A DNA stretch of 64,000 nt from Paenibacillus sp. A3 (GTDB lineage: Bacteria; Bacillota; Bacilli; Paenibacillales; NBRC-103111): NCBI RefSeq assembly GCF_001399685.1, contig NZ_JTHN01000068.1, positions 1 through 64,000 of the forward strand, given 5' to 3'. Positions within the stretch are counted from its first letter, which is position 1. The number at the start of each line of letters is the position of its first letter. A program made the position numbers and the translations under genes. Shown here one piece after another: positions 26,602 to 34,906 of this stretch. Under the pieces are notes generated by a model. It was given only the letters and a program-made list of their open reading frames with translations, did no database searches and had not been told where the DNA came from.

Positions 26602-26630
26602 GCTTCAGCCTTGCGCTGAAGCCCTTTTTT
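26602..26630 (+). terminator. Terminator-like hairpin
   Basis: GCTTCAGC / GCTGAAGC with a 5-base loop, followed by CCCTTTTTT. Confidence 0.75.
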
Positions 26631-26634
26631 CTAC

Positions 26635-26994
26635 ATGGTTGCCCCGGTTCACCGGCCCTTCTGGAGGAATACCGACAGTGGAAATGGCCGGCACGCCTTT
26701 TCGATGGTAAAATATAGTATAAATGACGCTTATGATCATTTTGATGAACTCAATGCTGACCTATGGCTTGGGGATCAAGTTCAGTTTGCGGATAGCAGCG
26801 GCCATACAACTCATACCGTAACGGTAGATTCCTATGGGGGCGGAAATCTGTATGTATCTCAACACTCGACCAATGATGATAACTATGCTTATTGGTTTAG
26901 TGGTCGAAGTCTTAAGGATATAATTCAATCAAGAATGGATAATGGTACCTCAGCTTATGTCTATTCCATTAAAATCAAATATAGCTCAAACTAA
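26635..26994 (+). pseudogene. C-terminal fragment of an Amidase_6-type secreted protein
   Basis: From about 26704 the frame reads LGDQVQFADSSGHTTHTVTV, then LYVSQHSTNDDNYAYW and a final YVYSIKIKY. This matches the second half of the putative amidase domain (PF12671-like), with its conserved His (HTVTV) and SQH block. The N-terminal half with the catalytic cysteine region (NCTNFVSQ-like) and any signal peptide are absent, and no ribosome site precedes the available starts. I read it as a 5'-truncated remnant. Confidence 0.6.
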
Positions 26995-27020
26995 TTTGAG
27001 TGGGATCGGAGGAAAACAGA

Positions 27021-27527
27021 ATGAATAAAAAATTCGCTTTAATAGCAACTGCTTTATGTTGTGTAGTTGCACTCAGCGCTATCGGTACTTCCGCAATCGC
27101 AAAAATTGATCCATTTGCGAAATCCGCGAGACTGATGGAACTCGAATCTGAGTATGACGCTAAAGTAAATCAGTTCTATGCGATGCCAAATCAAACCAAA
27201 GAGGAACAGGATGCCGTTGTTGCGGAAGGAAAAAGGATCAAACAGCTTGATATTGAAAAAGAAAAATTGAGACGAGAAACGGACCCGGATGACGAAGCTA
27301 ATTTCTTAATGCAATTGACTTCGTACATTAGCGGTATGGGCACGGGAGTAGTTGAGCTGAAAGAACGCGCGGAAAGAGAACAAAATCCGGAGTTCTTAAA
27401 ACAAGCTGAAGAAATTAAGAAAAAAATTGAAAGGTTTGAAAAAGAAAAGCAAGCCTACCTAAACGGGGAAAAAACAGTAAAAGAATTACGTAAAGAGTTA
27501 AATCTTCCGGTAAATAATCTTAAATAA
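27021..27527 (+). CDS. Secreted coiled-coil protein of unknown function
   Basis: 168 residues from ATG 27021 (GGAGG eight bases upstream). Residues 1-27 are a signal peptide (NKKFALIATALCCVVALSAI). The mature part is highly charged and almost all helical, with heptad-like Lys/Glu patterns at about 35-85 and 118-160, and a short Gly-rich break (SGMGTG). No family was recognised. It lies 26 bases after the amidase fragment and may once have been co-transcribed with it. Confidence 0.72.
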   Translation: MNKKFALIATALCCVVALSAIGTSAIAKIDPFAKSARLMELESEYDAKVNQFYAMPNQTKEEQDAVVAEGKRIKQLDIEKEKLRRETDPDDEANFLMQLTSYISGMGTGVVELKERAEREQNPEFLKQAEEIKKKIERFEKEKQAYLNGEKTVKELRKELNLPVNNLK

Positions 27528-27550
27528 AAAGATCGTCTCCACAAAAAAAA

Positions 27551-27566
27551 GGCTCTTGTTCGCATC
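27551..27566 (+). repeat. Direct repeat, copy 2 (hairpin-forming)
   Basis: Second copy of GGCTCTTGTTCGCATC. Here GGCTCTTG can pair with CAAGGGCC at 27576-27583, giving a weak terminator for the 27021 gene. Confidence 0.65.
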
Positions 27567-27713
27567 CTTTGCGGCAAGGGCCAATCTTTGTTAGTTGTCC
27601 TTTAATTTGTAGGGGATTTTTTAACATATAAGAATGTTTAAGTTTTTTACCGAACTAAAGCATAAAGGGTACTGACGGTTAGTATAGTATTGATGCTCGA
27701 AGACCCACTATTA

Positions 27714-27729
27714 TAGAACCTTGGTTCTA
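27714..27729. promoter_or_regulatory. Perfect inverted repeat, possible operator
   Basis: TAGAACC TT GGTTCTA, 23 bases upstream of the candidate peptide ORF at 27752 and overlapping a weak -10 (TATAGA). Confidence 0.35.
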
Positions 27730-27751
27730 AGAATAGGACGGTTAAACCTAC

Positions 27752-27922
27752 ATGAATATCATCATGAATTACTTAATTTTTTTCATAGCCAACTGTGTGC
27801 TAACTTACTACATTTTCCCTGAACCAAGCCATGCTAAGTCTTTATTTGTACTCTGTTCTTATGACACTTTTTGTTGCTATGTTAGACGCAAAAAAGAAAA
27901 AACCATGATCGCAACAACATAG
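27752..27922 (+). CDS. Candidate Cys-containing exported peptide, 56 residues
   Basis: The ORF is below usual length cut-offs. The product has a hydrophobic N-terminus (MNYLIFFIANCVLTYYIF), a possible signal-peptidase site after PSHA (about residue 28), then a short mature segment with three cysteines (VLCSYDTFCCY) and a basic tail RRKKEK. The ribosome site is weak (AGGACGG, 10 bases away). It could be a small secreted peptide or chance. The palindrome just upstream is the main supporting context. Confidence 0.3.
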   Translation: MNIIMNYLIFFIANCVLTYYIFPEPSHAKSLFVLCSYDTFCCYVRRKKEKTMIATT

Positions 27923-28034
27923 ATAGCTGGAGGAAATAATTATTTCATGGACCAGATCCCGCGTTTACTACCTCGGAGCATGGTCTTAAAATTCGCTAAA
28001 CGTGTATTTCGACCAGCTTTGGCTAACACATAAA

Positions 28035-28093
28035 GGGTTCTACATATTAGTCATACATATTATGTAGAGCCCTCGACGGCGCTGACTAATATG
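28035..28093. repeat. Two interleaved inverted repeats
   Basis: GGGTTCTACATA (28035) pairs with TATGTAGAGCCC (28061). CATATTAGTCA (28043) pairs perfectly with TGACTAATATG (28083). The two stems share sequence and exclude each other. It lies between convergent features, 13 bases from the end of the 28106 gene. Confidence 0.6.
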
Positions 28094-28105
28094 GTTTTCT
28101 ATTTT

Positions 28106-28360
28106 TTAATATAACGTGGGAACTGGAGGACATGAAACGGATCTGATCAATCTTGGATCTATTCCATAATAAGACCAGAACAGCCCGTTCCAACGATAAC
28201 CTGAAACTTCACCATACTCGACTCGAGTTGGGTAAAACCAGAAGCTGTCACCGTTCCATAACCAGACATAGGTGTATTGAAATACGCAGTCAATAATATA
28301 AGATGTAGCAGGTTCTTCTGGGACGAATGGAGGAGGGGGAGACACCGGCATATATGCCAT
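28106..28360 (-). CDS. Small proline- and aromatic-rich protein of unknown function
   Basis: 84 residues. The N-terminus is proline-rich (MPVSPPPPFVPEEP); the rest is Trp/Tyr-rich (FQYTYVWLWNGDSFWFYPTRVEYGEVSGYRW). This pattern resembles a group of uncharacterised small Bacillales proteins, some of them suspected spore-surface components; the resemblance is by eye. Start: ATG 28360 with AAAAGGAGTG seven bases upstream. No operon partner. Confidence 0.7.
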   Translation of the reverse strand: MAYMPVSPPPPFVPEEPATSYIIDCVFQYTYVWLWNGDSFWFYPTRVEYGEVSGYRWNGLFWSYYGIDPRLIRSVSCPPVPTLY

Positions 28361-28636
28361 TTGACTTCACTCCTTTTGAAGGGGTTTCGGTGTTTCTGTA
28401 AGTGATAAGGCATCTTATGCAGGAGCCCACCCGCTTGCTAATTGCTCGAATCACTCCAACTTGCAGCTGAGGGCGATTTTCCGTTAATGGAAGCTCCCGA
28501 GGCACGCTGTAAAGCTATGATGTTTATACATAGTATTTTAATTGGAATAGTAAGAAAAATTCATTGTAGGTTCACCGGGCATATGGTAACATTTTCATAA
28601 TCCAAAGACTTCGTTGTAGCGAAGGAGGTCGTGTGA

Positions 28637-29719
28637 ATGAAATTTGTTTTGTCCAGCCTTGTGATGAATCTCCCCAACGCCGTAACGGGGGAGGCTTTGA
28701 CGGCGCAGCAGAAATTTCAGAACGTGCTGAAGCAAGCGATGCTCGCGGAAGAGCTCGGCTTCGACGCTTATGGCGTGGGCGAGCGGCATGGTGCCCCGTT
28801 TCTGTCCACCTCGCCGCCGGTGATCCTGAGCGCCATTGCGGCCAGAACCTCACGAATCCGCTTATTGACTACCGTAACCGTCATGAGCGTGCTCGACCCG
28901 GTGCGTGTGGCCGAAGACTACGCCACGCTTGACCACCTCAGCGGCGGTCGGCTGGAGCTGATCATCGGCAAAGGCAACGATCCCCGCCACTATCCGCTTT
29001 TCGGTATCACCGAGGAGGAGCAGTGGGAATCGCTGTCGGAACGGTATGCTCTGCTCAAGCGATTATGGAATGAAGAGAACGTCAGTTGGCAGGGGCGCTA
29101 TCGCCCGTCGCTGGACAACGTGACCACACAGCCAAGACCTCTCCAGCAGTCTATTCCCGTATGGCACGGCAGCGCATCCAGCAAGATATCCACCGAATTG
29201 GCTGCAAAATACGGCGAGCCGATCTTTTCGTCCAATACATTTCATCCCCAAGCCAAGTATAAAGCGCTAATCGATCATTACCGCGAACGCTGGGCCTATT
29301 ACGGCCGCGATCCGAAGGATGCCGTCGTCGGCGCAGGCGCAGGAAGCTTGTATTTGGCCAATACCTCCGAGGAAGCGGTCAGACGCTTTCGCCCTTACTA
29401 CGACGCATTTACCTCCACAGCAGCGGCCCAGCATAACCAATCGCCCTTCCGGGATCTGGAGGATAACATCAAGAACGGCCCTGTTCTCATCGGGAGCGCA
29501 GACTTCGTGATTGAAAAGATTCTGAATTACCATCAGGCCTATGGGCATCAAGTGCTCAGCATCAGTGTCGACGGATTGACGGAAGCGGAGCAGCGCGAGC
29601 AGATCGAACGGTTCGCGTCCGATGTAGCCCCGGTGCTGCGGCGCGAGATTCCCAGCACCGTCTGGGAGAGCCAATCCGCGACGCCGCGGCAAGACATACT
29701 CTCCGTTCAGCAGGCATAG
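28637..29719 (+). CDS. LLM-class flavin-dependent oxidoreductase
   Basis: 360 residues of the bacterial-luciferase-like TIM barrel: N-terminal MKFVLSSLVMNLPNAVTGEA, then EELGFDAYGVGERHG, RTSRIRLLTTVTVM, PVRVAEDYATLDHLSGGRLELIIGKG and a C-terminal IEKILNYHQAYGHQVLSISVDGL. Such enzymes use FMNH2 supplied by a separate reductase to oxygenate small molecules. Start: ATG eight bases after AAGGAGG. The nitroreductase at 29890 could supply reduced flavin, which is inference. The substrate is unknown. Confidence 0.88.
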   Translation: MKFVLSSLVMNLPNAVTGEALTAQQKFQNVLKQAMLAEELGFDAYGVGERHGAPFLSTSPPVILSAIAARTSRIRLLTTVTVMSVLDPVRVAEDYATLDHLSGGRLELIIGKGNDPRHYPLFGITEEEQWESLSERYALLKRLWNEENVSWQGRYRPSLDNVTTQPRPLQQSIPVWHGSASSKISTELAAKYGEPIFSSNTFHPQAKYKALIDHYRERWAYYGRDPKDAVVGAGAGSLYLANTSEEAVRRFRPYYDAFTSTAAAQHNQSPFRDLEDNIKNGPVLIGSADFVIEKILNYHQAYGHQVLSISVDGLTEAEQREQIERFASDVAPVLRREIPSTVWESQSATPRQDILSVQQA

Positions 29720-29889
29720 AGCGAGAGCGGAAGCGGGGCTGCGGTAGATGGTAGAGGGCGGTTCACGGATGGGGCAGAACGGTTAATGAAGCTTATCGAG
29801 ACAAGTCAACGAATAAAGGCGATAGTTTTTCGGGAAGCTTGTAAGAGGTGTAAAGCTAATACCCATTCTGCGATAGGAGTTGTGGAACA

Positions 29890-30489
29890 GTGGCAAATGA
29901 ATTTCTAACCTTGGCGAAGAAAAGGCGGACCATTTACACATTAAGCAAAGAATCGACCGTTCCGGACGATAAAATCCGGGAAATCGTCTATGAAGCGGTG
30001 AAGCACACGCCTTCCTCCTTCAACTCGCAAAGCGCGCGGGCCGTTGTTTTGTTCGGAAACCATCACGATAAGCTGTGGGAGATTACGACGCAGGTGTTGA
30101 AGGCGATTGTGCCGGAAGACCAGTTTGCCTCGACCCAGCAGCGCATGGACGGGTTCCGCGCTGCCTATGGCACGATTTTGTACTTCGAAGACATGGCCGT
30201 GATCGAAGCGCTGCAAGCTCAATTCCCTACCTATCAGGAGCGTTTTCCGACCTGGGCCCAGCAGTCGTCGGGCATGCTCCAGTATGTCATCTGGACCGCG
30301 TTGGCAAACGAAGGCTTGGGGGCATCGCTGCAGCACTACAATCCTCTGATCGACGAACAGGTGAGAGCGGAATGGGGCCTGCCGGAAACGTGGGAGCTTA
30401 TCGCGCAAATGCCGTTCGGCAAGCCTACAGCGCCTCCTGGCGACAAGGAGTTTAAACCGTTGGAAGAGCGTGTTAAAATTTATACTTAA
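29890..30489 (+). CDS. Nitroreductase-family protein
   Basis: 199 residues from GTG 29890 (AGGAG nine bases upstream). The FMN-dependent nitroreductase fold is visible: KKRRTIYTLSKESTVPDDKI at the start, HTPSSFNSQSARAVVLFG (FMN phosphate site), and LANEGLGASLQHYNPLIDE with MPFGKP near the end. It resembles the stress-induced nitroreductases of Firmicutes (YdgI/MhqN-like). Such enzymes reduce quinones and nitro compounds with NAD(P)H. It lies 2 kb upstream of the mhqPOD-like operon, so shared electrophile-stress control is plausible. Confidence 0.87.
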   Translation: MANEFLTLAKKRRTIYTLSKESTVPDDKIREIVYEAVKHTPSSFNSQSARAVVLFGNHHDKLWEITTQVLKAIVPEDQFASTQQRMDGFRAAYGTILYFEDMAVIEALQAQFPTYQERFPTWAQQSSGMLQYVIWTALANEGLGASLQHYNPLIDEQVRAEWGLPETWELIAQMPFGKPTAPPGDKEFKPLEERVKIYT

Positions 30490-30580
30490 AGAGCCTGCAT
30501 GAGCAGCCGACCGGTGTGGAGGTTAGTCCTGCCGGTCTACCGGCTGCCGGGGGGAAGTCTGCACAATCGGGGGCGCTAAG

Positions 30581-31255
30581 ATGGATGCGAAAAAAGCAGC
30601 CGGCGTGAAAGCGGCGGAATACATCAGCGATGGGATGAAAATTGGCCTTGGAACCGGATCGACGGTATATTGGACCATTCTCCGAATCGGCGAGTTGGTA
30701 AAGGAAGGGCTGCGGATCGAGGCCGTGCCGACGTCCGTCCAGACCGAAAAGCTGGCGCGCGAGGCGGGTATTCCTCTTCTTCCGCTTGACAGGCTGCAGG
30801 CTCCGTTGGATCTGACCGTGGACGGTGCGGACGAGGTCAGTCCGAAGGATGAGCTGATTAAGGGCGGGGGAGGAGCTTTGCTGCGGGAGAAAATGATTGC
30901 GTCATTTTCGGCCCGGTTCATTGTTGTCGTCGATGATTCCAAATGCGTGTCCGCACTGGGCCGGTTTCCGCTTCCGGTCGAAGTCGTGCCGTTCGGCTGG
31001 GAGATGACAAGCAAGCAGCTGGGGCAAATGGGCTGCGAGCCGGTTCTGCGGATGAGGGACGGAGCTCCCTTCGTAACGGATAACGGCAATTACGTGATAG
31101 ACTGCCGGTTCGGGTCGATTCCGAATCCCGGCGAATTGACTGTGGAGCTGAATAAGCTGCCCGGAGTCGTGGAGAACGGGTTGTTCGTCAACATGGCGGA
31201 TCTGATCGTGGTAGGGCATCCCGACGGGAAGGTCAGGACGAAGTCCAGATCCTGA
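30581..31255 (+). CDS. rpiA: Ribose-5-phosphate isomerase A
   Basis: 224 residues, normal for RpiA. Signature motifs are GLGTGSTVYW (phosphate loop), DGADEVSP (catalytic acids), KGGGGALLREK and VENGLFVNMADLIVVG near the end. It interconverts ribose 5-phosphate and ribulose 5-phosphate in the pentose phosphate pathway. The start ATG has GGGGGCG upstream. It is apparently monocistronic, since the next gene starts 300 bp later behind its own promoter. Confidence 0.95.
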   Translation: MDAKKAAGVKAAEYISDGMKIGLGTGSTVYWTILRIGELVKEGLRIEAVPTSVQTEKLAREAGIPLLPLDRLQAPLDLTVDGADEVSPKDELIKGGGGALLREKMIASFSARFIVVVDDSKCVSALGRFPLPVEVVPFGWEMTSKQLGQMGCEPVLRMRDGAPFVTDNGNYVIDCRFGSIPNPGELTVELNKLPGVVENGLFVNMADLIVVGHPDGKVRTKSRS

Positions 31256-31275
31256 TTTTATTTCTAAATTGACTA

Positions 31276-31316
31276 TTGACACGGATCGTAAAATGATTTA
31301 TCTTTAAATAAAGATA
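31276..31316 (+). promoter_or_regulatory. Promoter with overlapping MhqR-like operator
   Basis: TTGACA (31276-31281), a 17-bp spacer and TATCTT (31299-31304). The 18-bp perfect palindrome TATCTTTAAATAAAGATA (31299-31316) begins at the -10. Its ATCT..AGAT half-sites recall MarR/DUF24-type operators of quinone-response genes. Confidence 0.65.
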
Positions 31317-31529
31317 ATTAAATTAAAGATATAAGCAAGGAGGAGTTCGGGGTGTATAAACGGTAGCGAACGAAAGGGTGGAGCGATTGGGGAAAGCGTA
31401 GGCCGTGGGGTTGGGAAGTAAGGCGGCTTGCTTGGAATGAAGGCGTAAAGTAGTGTAATTGGTCATGTATGTGGCGCCGAGAAGCCATAAGCTTATGCGG
31501 TCATGTGTTTGTAAGGAAGTTGCGCCAAA

Positions 31530-31547
31530 TATCTTAAATTTAAGAAT
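31530..31547. promoter_or_regulatory. Second operator-like palindrome
   Basis: Perfect core TCTTAAATTTAAGA (31532-31545), similar to the palindrome at 31299, 25 bases upstream of the DoxX start. Confidence 0.5.
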
Positions 31548-31569
31548 AACAAATTGAAAATAATGGAGG

Positions 31570-31980
31570 ATGATGATGATGATGTTGGCATTGGGATTGT
31601 TGTTGGTTCGGTTGGTGGTTGGGCTGCTGTTTATCGGGCACGGGGCGCAAAAGCTGTTCGGCTGGTTCGGCGGCTACGGTCCGAAAGGAACCGGCGGGTG
31701 GATGGAGTCGGTCGGCATTAAGCCGGGCGTTGTCATGGCGGTACTGGCCGGACTGATGGAATTGCTCGGAGGCGTCCTTTTTGCAGCCGGTCTGCTTACC
31801 CCGCTGGCTGCAGTGCTGATTGCCGCGACTATGCTCGGCGCGATCGTGAAGGTGCACGGTCCAAACGGCCTGTGGTCTACCGCCAACGGGTACGAATACC
31901 AACTCGTGCTGCTGGTTGTCGCTATCGGCGTGGCTTTGACGGGCGCCGGCGCTTATTCGCTGGATGCATTGCTTAAATAA
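31570..31980 (+). CDS. DoxX-family membrane protein (MhqP-like)
   Basis: About 132-136 residues with four predicted helices ([23 protein letters not shown], then [32 protein letters not shown] and [20 protein letters not shown]). Five consecutive ATG codons (31570-31584) follow GGAGG, and the third or fourth has the best spacing; the first is given. Its order before a ring-cleaving dioxygenase and an MhqD-like hydrolase matches the quinone-responsive mhqNOPD genes of Bacillus subtilis. DoxX proteins are thought to support thiol or quinone redox balance. Confidence 0.83.
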   Translation: MMMMMLALGLLLVRLVVGLLFIGHGAQKLFGWFGGYGPKGTGGWMESVGIKPGVVMAVLAGLMELLGGVLFAAGLLTPLAAVLIAATMLGAIVKVHGPNGLWSTANGYEYQLVLLVVAIGVALTGAGAYSLDALLK

Positions 31981-32025
31981 TTGGGCACGAATCATGAAAT
32001 GACTAATATAGAGGAGGAGTTTCTT

Positions 32026-32976
32026 ATGACATTACAAACATCCGGTATTCATCATATTACGGCTTTTGCAAGAGATCCGCAGGCCAACGTTGATTTTTAC
32101 GCAGGCATTCTGGGGCTGCGTCTGGTGAAGAAAACGATCAACTTCGACGCTCCTGAGGTATACCATTTGTACTTTGGCAACGAAGCGGGAAGCCCGGGAA
32201 CGATCATAACGTTCTTCCCGTGGCCGAACTCGCGCAAAGGCCGGGTCGGCGGCGGTCAAGTCGGCATAACGACGTATGCCGTCCCTACGGGCGCTCTCGG
32301 GTATTGGGAGGACCGTCTCGCAAGCTTCGGGATTGCCGTAACCAAAGCAAGCCGCTTCTCGGAGACGTTCCTGCAGTTCGAGGATAATGAAGGGCTGCGG
32401 CTGGAGCTGGTCGAACGGGAGGAAGGCCCGAACAGCGGCTGGTCGTTCGGCGGGATTCCGGCCGACAAAGCGATCAAGGGCTTCGGGGGCGCCGTTCTAT
32501 TCAGCACCGACCCGAACAAAACGACGGACGCGCTGGTACATCTGCTCGGCTTGGAGAAGGTCGCGGAAGACGGCGAGTATGCCCGCTTCCGGTCCGCAGG
32601 GGAGCTCGGCAACGTGATTGATGTCCCGCTCGCGGCTGTGAGCCGGGGCAGCGAAGGTGCGGGCACCATTCATCATATCGCCTGGCGCGCGGCGGATTTC
32701 GAGCAGCATGCCCAGTGGCAGGGCGAAGTGCAGAGCTACGGCTACCGCCCGACGTCCATCGTCGACCGCCAATATTTCAACGCGCTCTATTTCCGCGAGG
32801 CCGGGGGCATTCTCTTCGAGATCGCAACCGATCCGCCGGGCTTCGCCCGTGACGAACCGGCCGAAACACTCGGCGAGAAATTAATGCTGCCCGCGTGGTA
32901 TGAGCCCCATCGCGCCGCGATTGAGGCGAATCTGCTGCCGATTCAAGTGAGAGCATTGGAGGGGAAACGCCCATGA
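32026..32976 (+). CDS. Ring-cleaving dioxygenase (MhqO-like, VOC family)
   Basis: 316 residues from ATG 32026 (GAGGAGG upstream). Two VOC modules with extradiol metal ligands are visible: GIHHITAFARDPQANVDFY at the start, TIHHIAWRAADFEQH in the middle and ILFEIATDPPGF near the end (His, His, Glu). It probably cleaves hydroquinone- or catechol-like rings, as proposed for MhqO. It lies 45 bases after the DoxX gene, and its stop codon overlaps the next start (ATGA). Confidence 0.87.
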   Translation: MTLQTSGIHHITAFARDPQANVDFYAGILGLRLVKKTINFDAPEVYHLYFGNEAGSPGTIITFFPWPNSRKGRVGGGQVGITTYAVPTGALGYWEDRLASFGIAVTKASRFSETFLQFEDNEGLRLELVEREEGPNSGWSFGGIPADKAIKGFGGAVLFSTDPNKTTDALVHLLGLEKVAEDGEYARFRSAGELGNVIDVPLAAVSRGSEGAGTIHHIAWRAADFEQHAQWQGEVQSYGYRPTSIVDRQYFNALYFREAGGILFEIATDPPGFARDEPAETLGEKLMLPAWYEPHRAAIEANLLPIQVRALEGKRP

Positions 32977-33581
32977 AGCATATTTTCGAAAAGGGCCGCC
33001 GGGAAGAAGCGCCGACCTTGGTGCTCTTCCATGGTACGGGGGGAACCGAGCGGGACCTGCTGCCGCTGGCGAAGCGCATATCGCCGGATTCCTCCGTACT
33101 CAGCCTTCGGGGCAATGTGCTGGAAAACGGCATGCCGCGTTTCTTCCGGCGGCTCGCCGAAGGCGTGTTCGACGAAGAGGATCTCGTCTTCCGTACGCAG
33201 GAGGTCAATGAGTTTCTGGATCAGGCCGCCGCACAATACGGATTTGACCGCAGCCGCCTCGTCGCGGTAGGCTATTCGAACGGAGCCAACATCGCAGGCA
33301 GTCTGTTGTTTCACTACCGGAACGCCCTGCAAGGCGCGATCCTGCATCATCCCATGGTTCCGAGGAGGGGCATCGCGCTTCCGGATTTGTCCGGGGTCCC
33401 GGTATTTATCGGAGCGGGGACGAACGATCCGATCTGCTCGGCGCGTGAAACCGAAGAGCTGAAGGGGCTGCTTAGCGGGGCGGGGGCTTCCGTGACGGTT
33501 CATTGGGAGCGGTACGGCCACCAGCTTACGCCGATGGAAGCCGATGCAGCCGCAACATGGTTCCAAGCGCAATTTGAGTAA
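32973..33581 (+). CDS. Alpha/beta hydrolase (MhqD-like carboxylesterase)
   Basis: 202 residues. Oxyanion region LVLFHGTGGTERDL, nucleophile GYSNGAN, acid GTNDPIC and base YGHQLT give a full catalytic triad of the phospholipase/carboxylesterase type. Its start overlaps the dioxygenase stop by four bases, so the pair is coupled. In Bacillus the equivalent gene is induced by methylhydroquinone and catechol. Here it completes a DoxX-dioxygenase-hydrolase detoxification operon. Confidence 0.88.
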   Translation: MKHIFEKGRREEAPTLVLFHGTGGTERDLLPLAKRISPDSSVLSLRGNVLENGMPRFFRRLAEGVFDEEDLVFRTQEVNEFLDQAAAQYGFDRSRLVAVGYSNGANIAGSLLFHYRNALQGAILHHPMVPRRGIALPDLSGVPVFIGAGTNDPICSARETEELKGLLSGAGASVTVHWERYGHQLTPMEADAAATWFQAQFE

Positions 33582-33654
33582 TAAGCCGGGATTGGCGAAA
33601 CGAACGAAACGAAAGCGCAGCAAGTAAATGTTTGTATAAAGCAGTTGGGCTTTG

Positions 33655-33711
33655 GGCCGTCCGGAAGCAGGGATGAACCTTGTTTTTCCGACGGCCGGAG
33701 GCCTTTTTTTT
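33655..33711 (+). terminator. Terminator of the mhq-like operon
   Basis: GGCCGTCCGGAA pairs with TTCCGACGGCC (one bulge), then GGAGGCC and TTTTTTT. Confidence 0.75.
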
Positions 33712-33755
33712 CATGTAAACCATTCGATCCTTCGCAAGGCCCCGGAAGAAAAGAC

Positions 33756-33796
33756 TTGCGGGAACGGAGGAAGTCATGTAATATTGGTATATACCA
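33756..33796 (+). promoter_or_regulatory. Promoter and FrlR-type operator 1
   Basis: TTGCGG, a 17-bp spacer and TAATAT (33779-33784), directly followed by the 12-bp palindrome TGGTATATACCA (33785-33796), which would block transcription initiation of the phosphofructokinase gene. Confidence 0.75.
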
Positions 33797-33814
33797 TTAA
33801 AACGCTTACAGTAA

Positions 33815-34796
<982 letters not shown>

Positions 34797-34867
34797 AAAG
34801 GACAACGACAGGTTGGCACGCTTCTTGTCAGCATCTTGGCTGCAAGAGAGCCGAAGCTTCAAATAAA

Positions 34868-34879
34868 TGGTATATACCA
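34868..34879. promoter_or_regulatory. FrlR-type operator 2
   Basis: TGGTATATACCA within a 14-bp perfect palindrome, 27 bases upstream of the frlO start. Confidence 0.8.
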
Positions 34880-34906
34880 TATAACAAAAAGGCGGGAGTG
34901 ACTGCG

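Larger units (their letters stand above)
26243..26634. other. Non-coding stretch with hairpins
   Basis: No supported gene. It holds one copy of a direct repeat (26337-26352) within a hairpin-prone, T-rich segment and a clear terminator-like hairpin at 26602-26630 (GCTTCAGC / GCTGAAGC followed by CCCTTTTTT). Short stretches read like degraded coding sequence, but none could be assigned. Confidence 0.5.
27584..28105. other. AT-rich region without a confirmed gene
   Basis: About 520 bases between the 27021 gene and the convergent 28106 gene. Contents seen are a perfect inverted repeat (27714-27729), a candidate 56-codon exported peptide (27752-27922) and interleaved hairpins (28035-28093). Nothing else could be supported. 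Confidence 0.5.
31256..31569 (+). other. Leader region of the mhq-like operon
   Basis: Contains a consensus promoter with an overlapping palindrome (31276-31316), then about 210 bases without a supported gene, then a second palindrome (31530-31547) just before the DoxX gene. A strong AGGAGGAG at 31340 precedes only GTG plus three codons and a stop, so it may be a remnant or a tiny leader. Confidence 0.5.

Noticed and set aside
27947-28033. 28-residue basic peptide ORF (MDQIPRLLPRSM...)
   Set aside because: GGAGG is 13 bases from the ATG, no export signal and no context; likely chance.
31340-31370. Strong AGGAGGAG followed by GTG
   Set aside because: The frame stops after four codons. It is noted as a possible remnant but not annotated as a gene.
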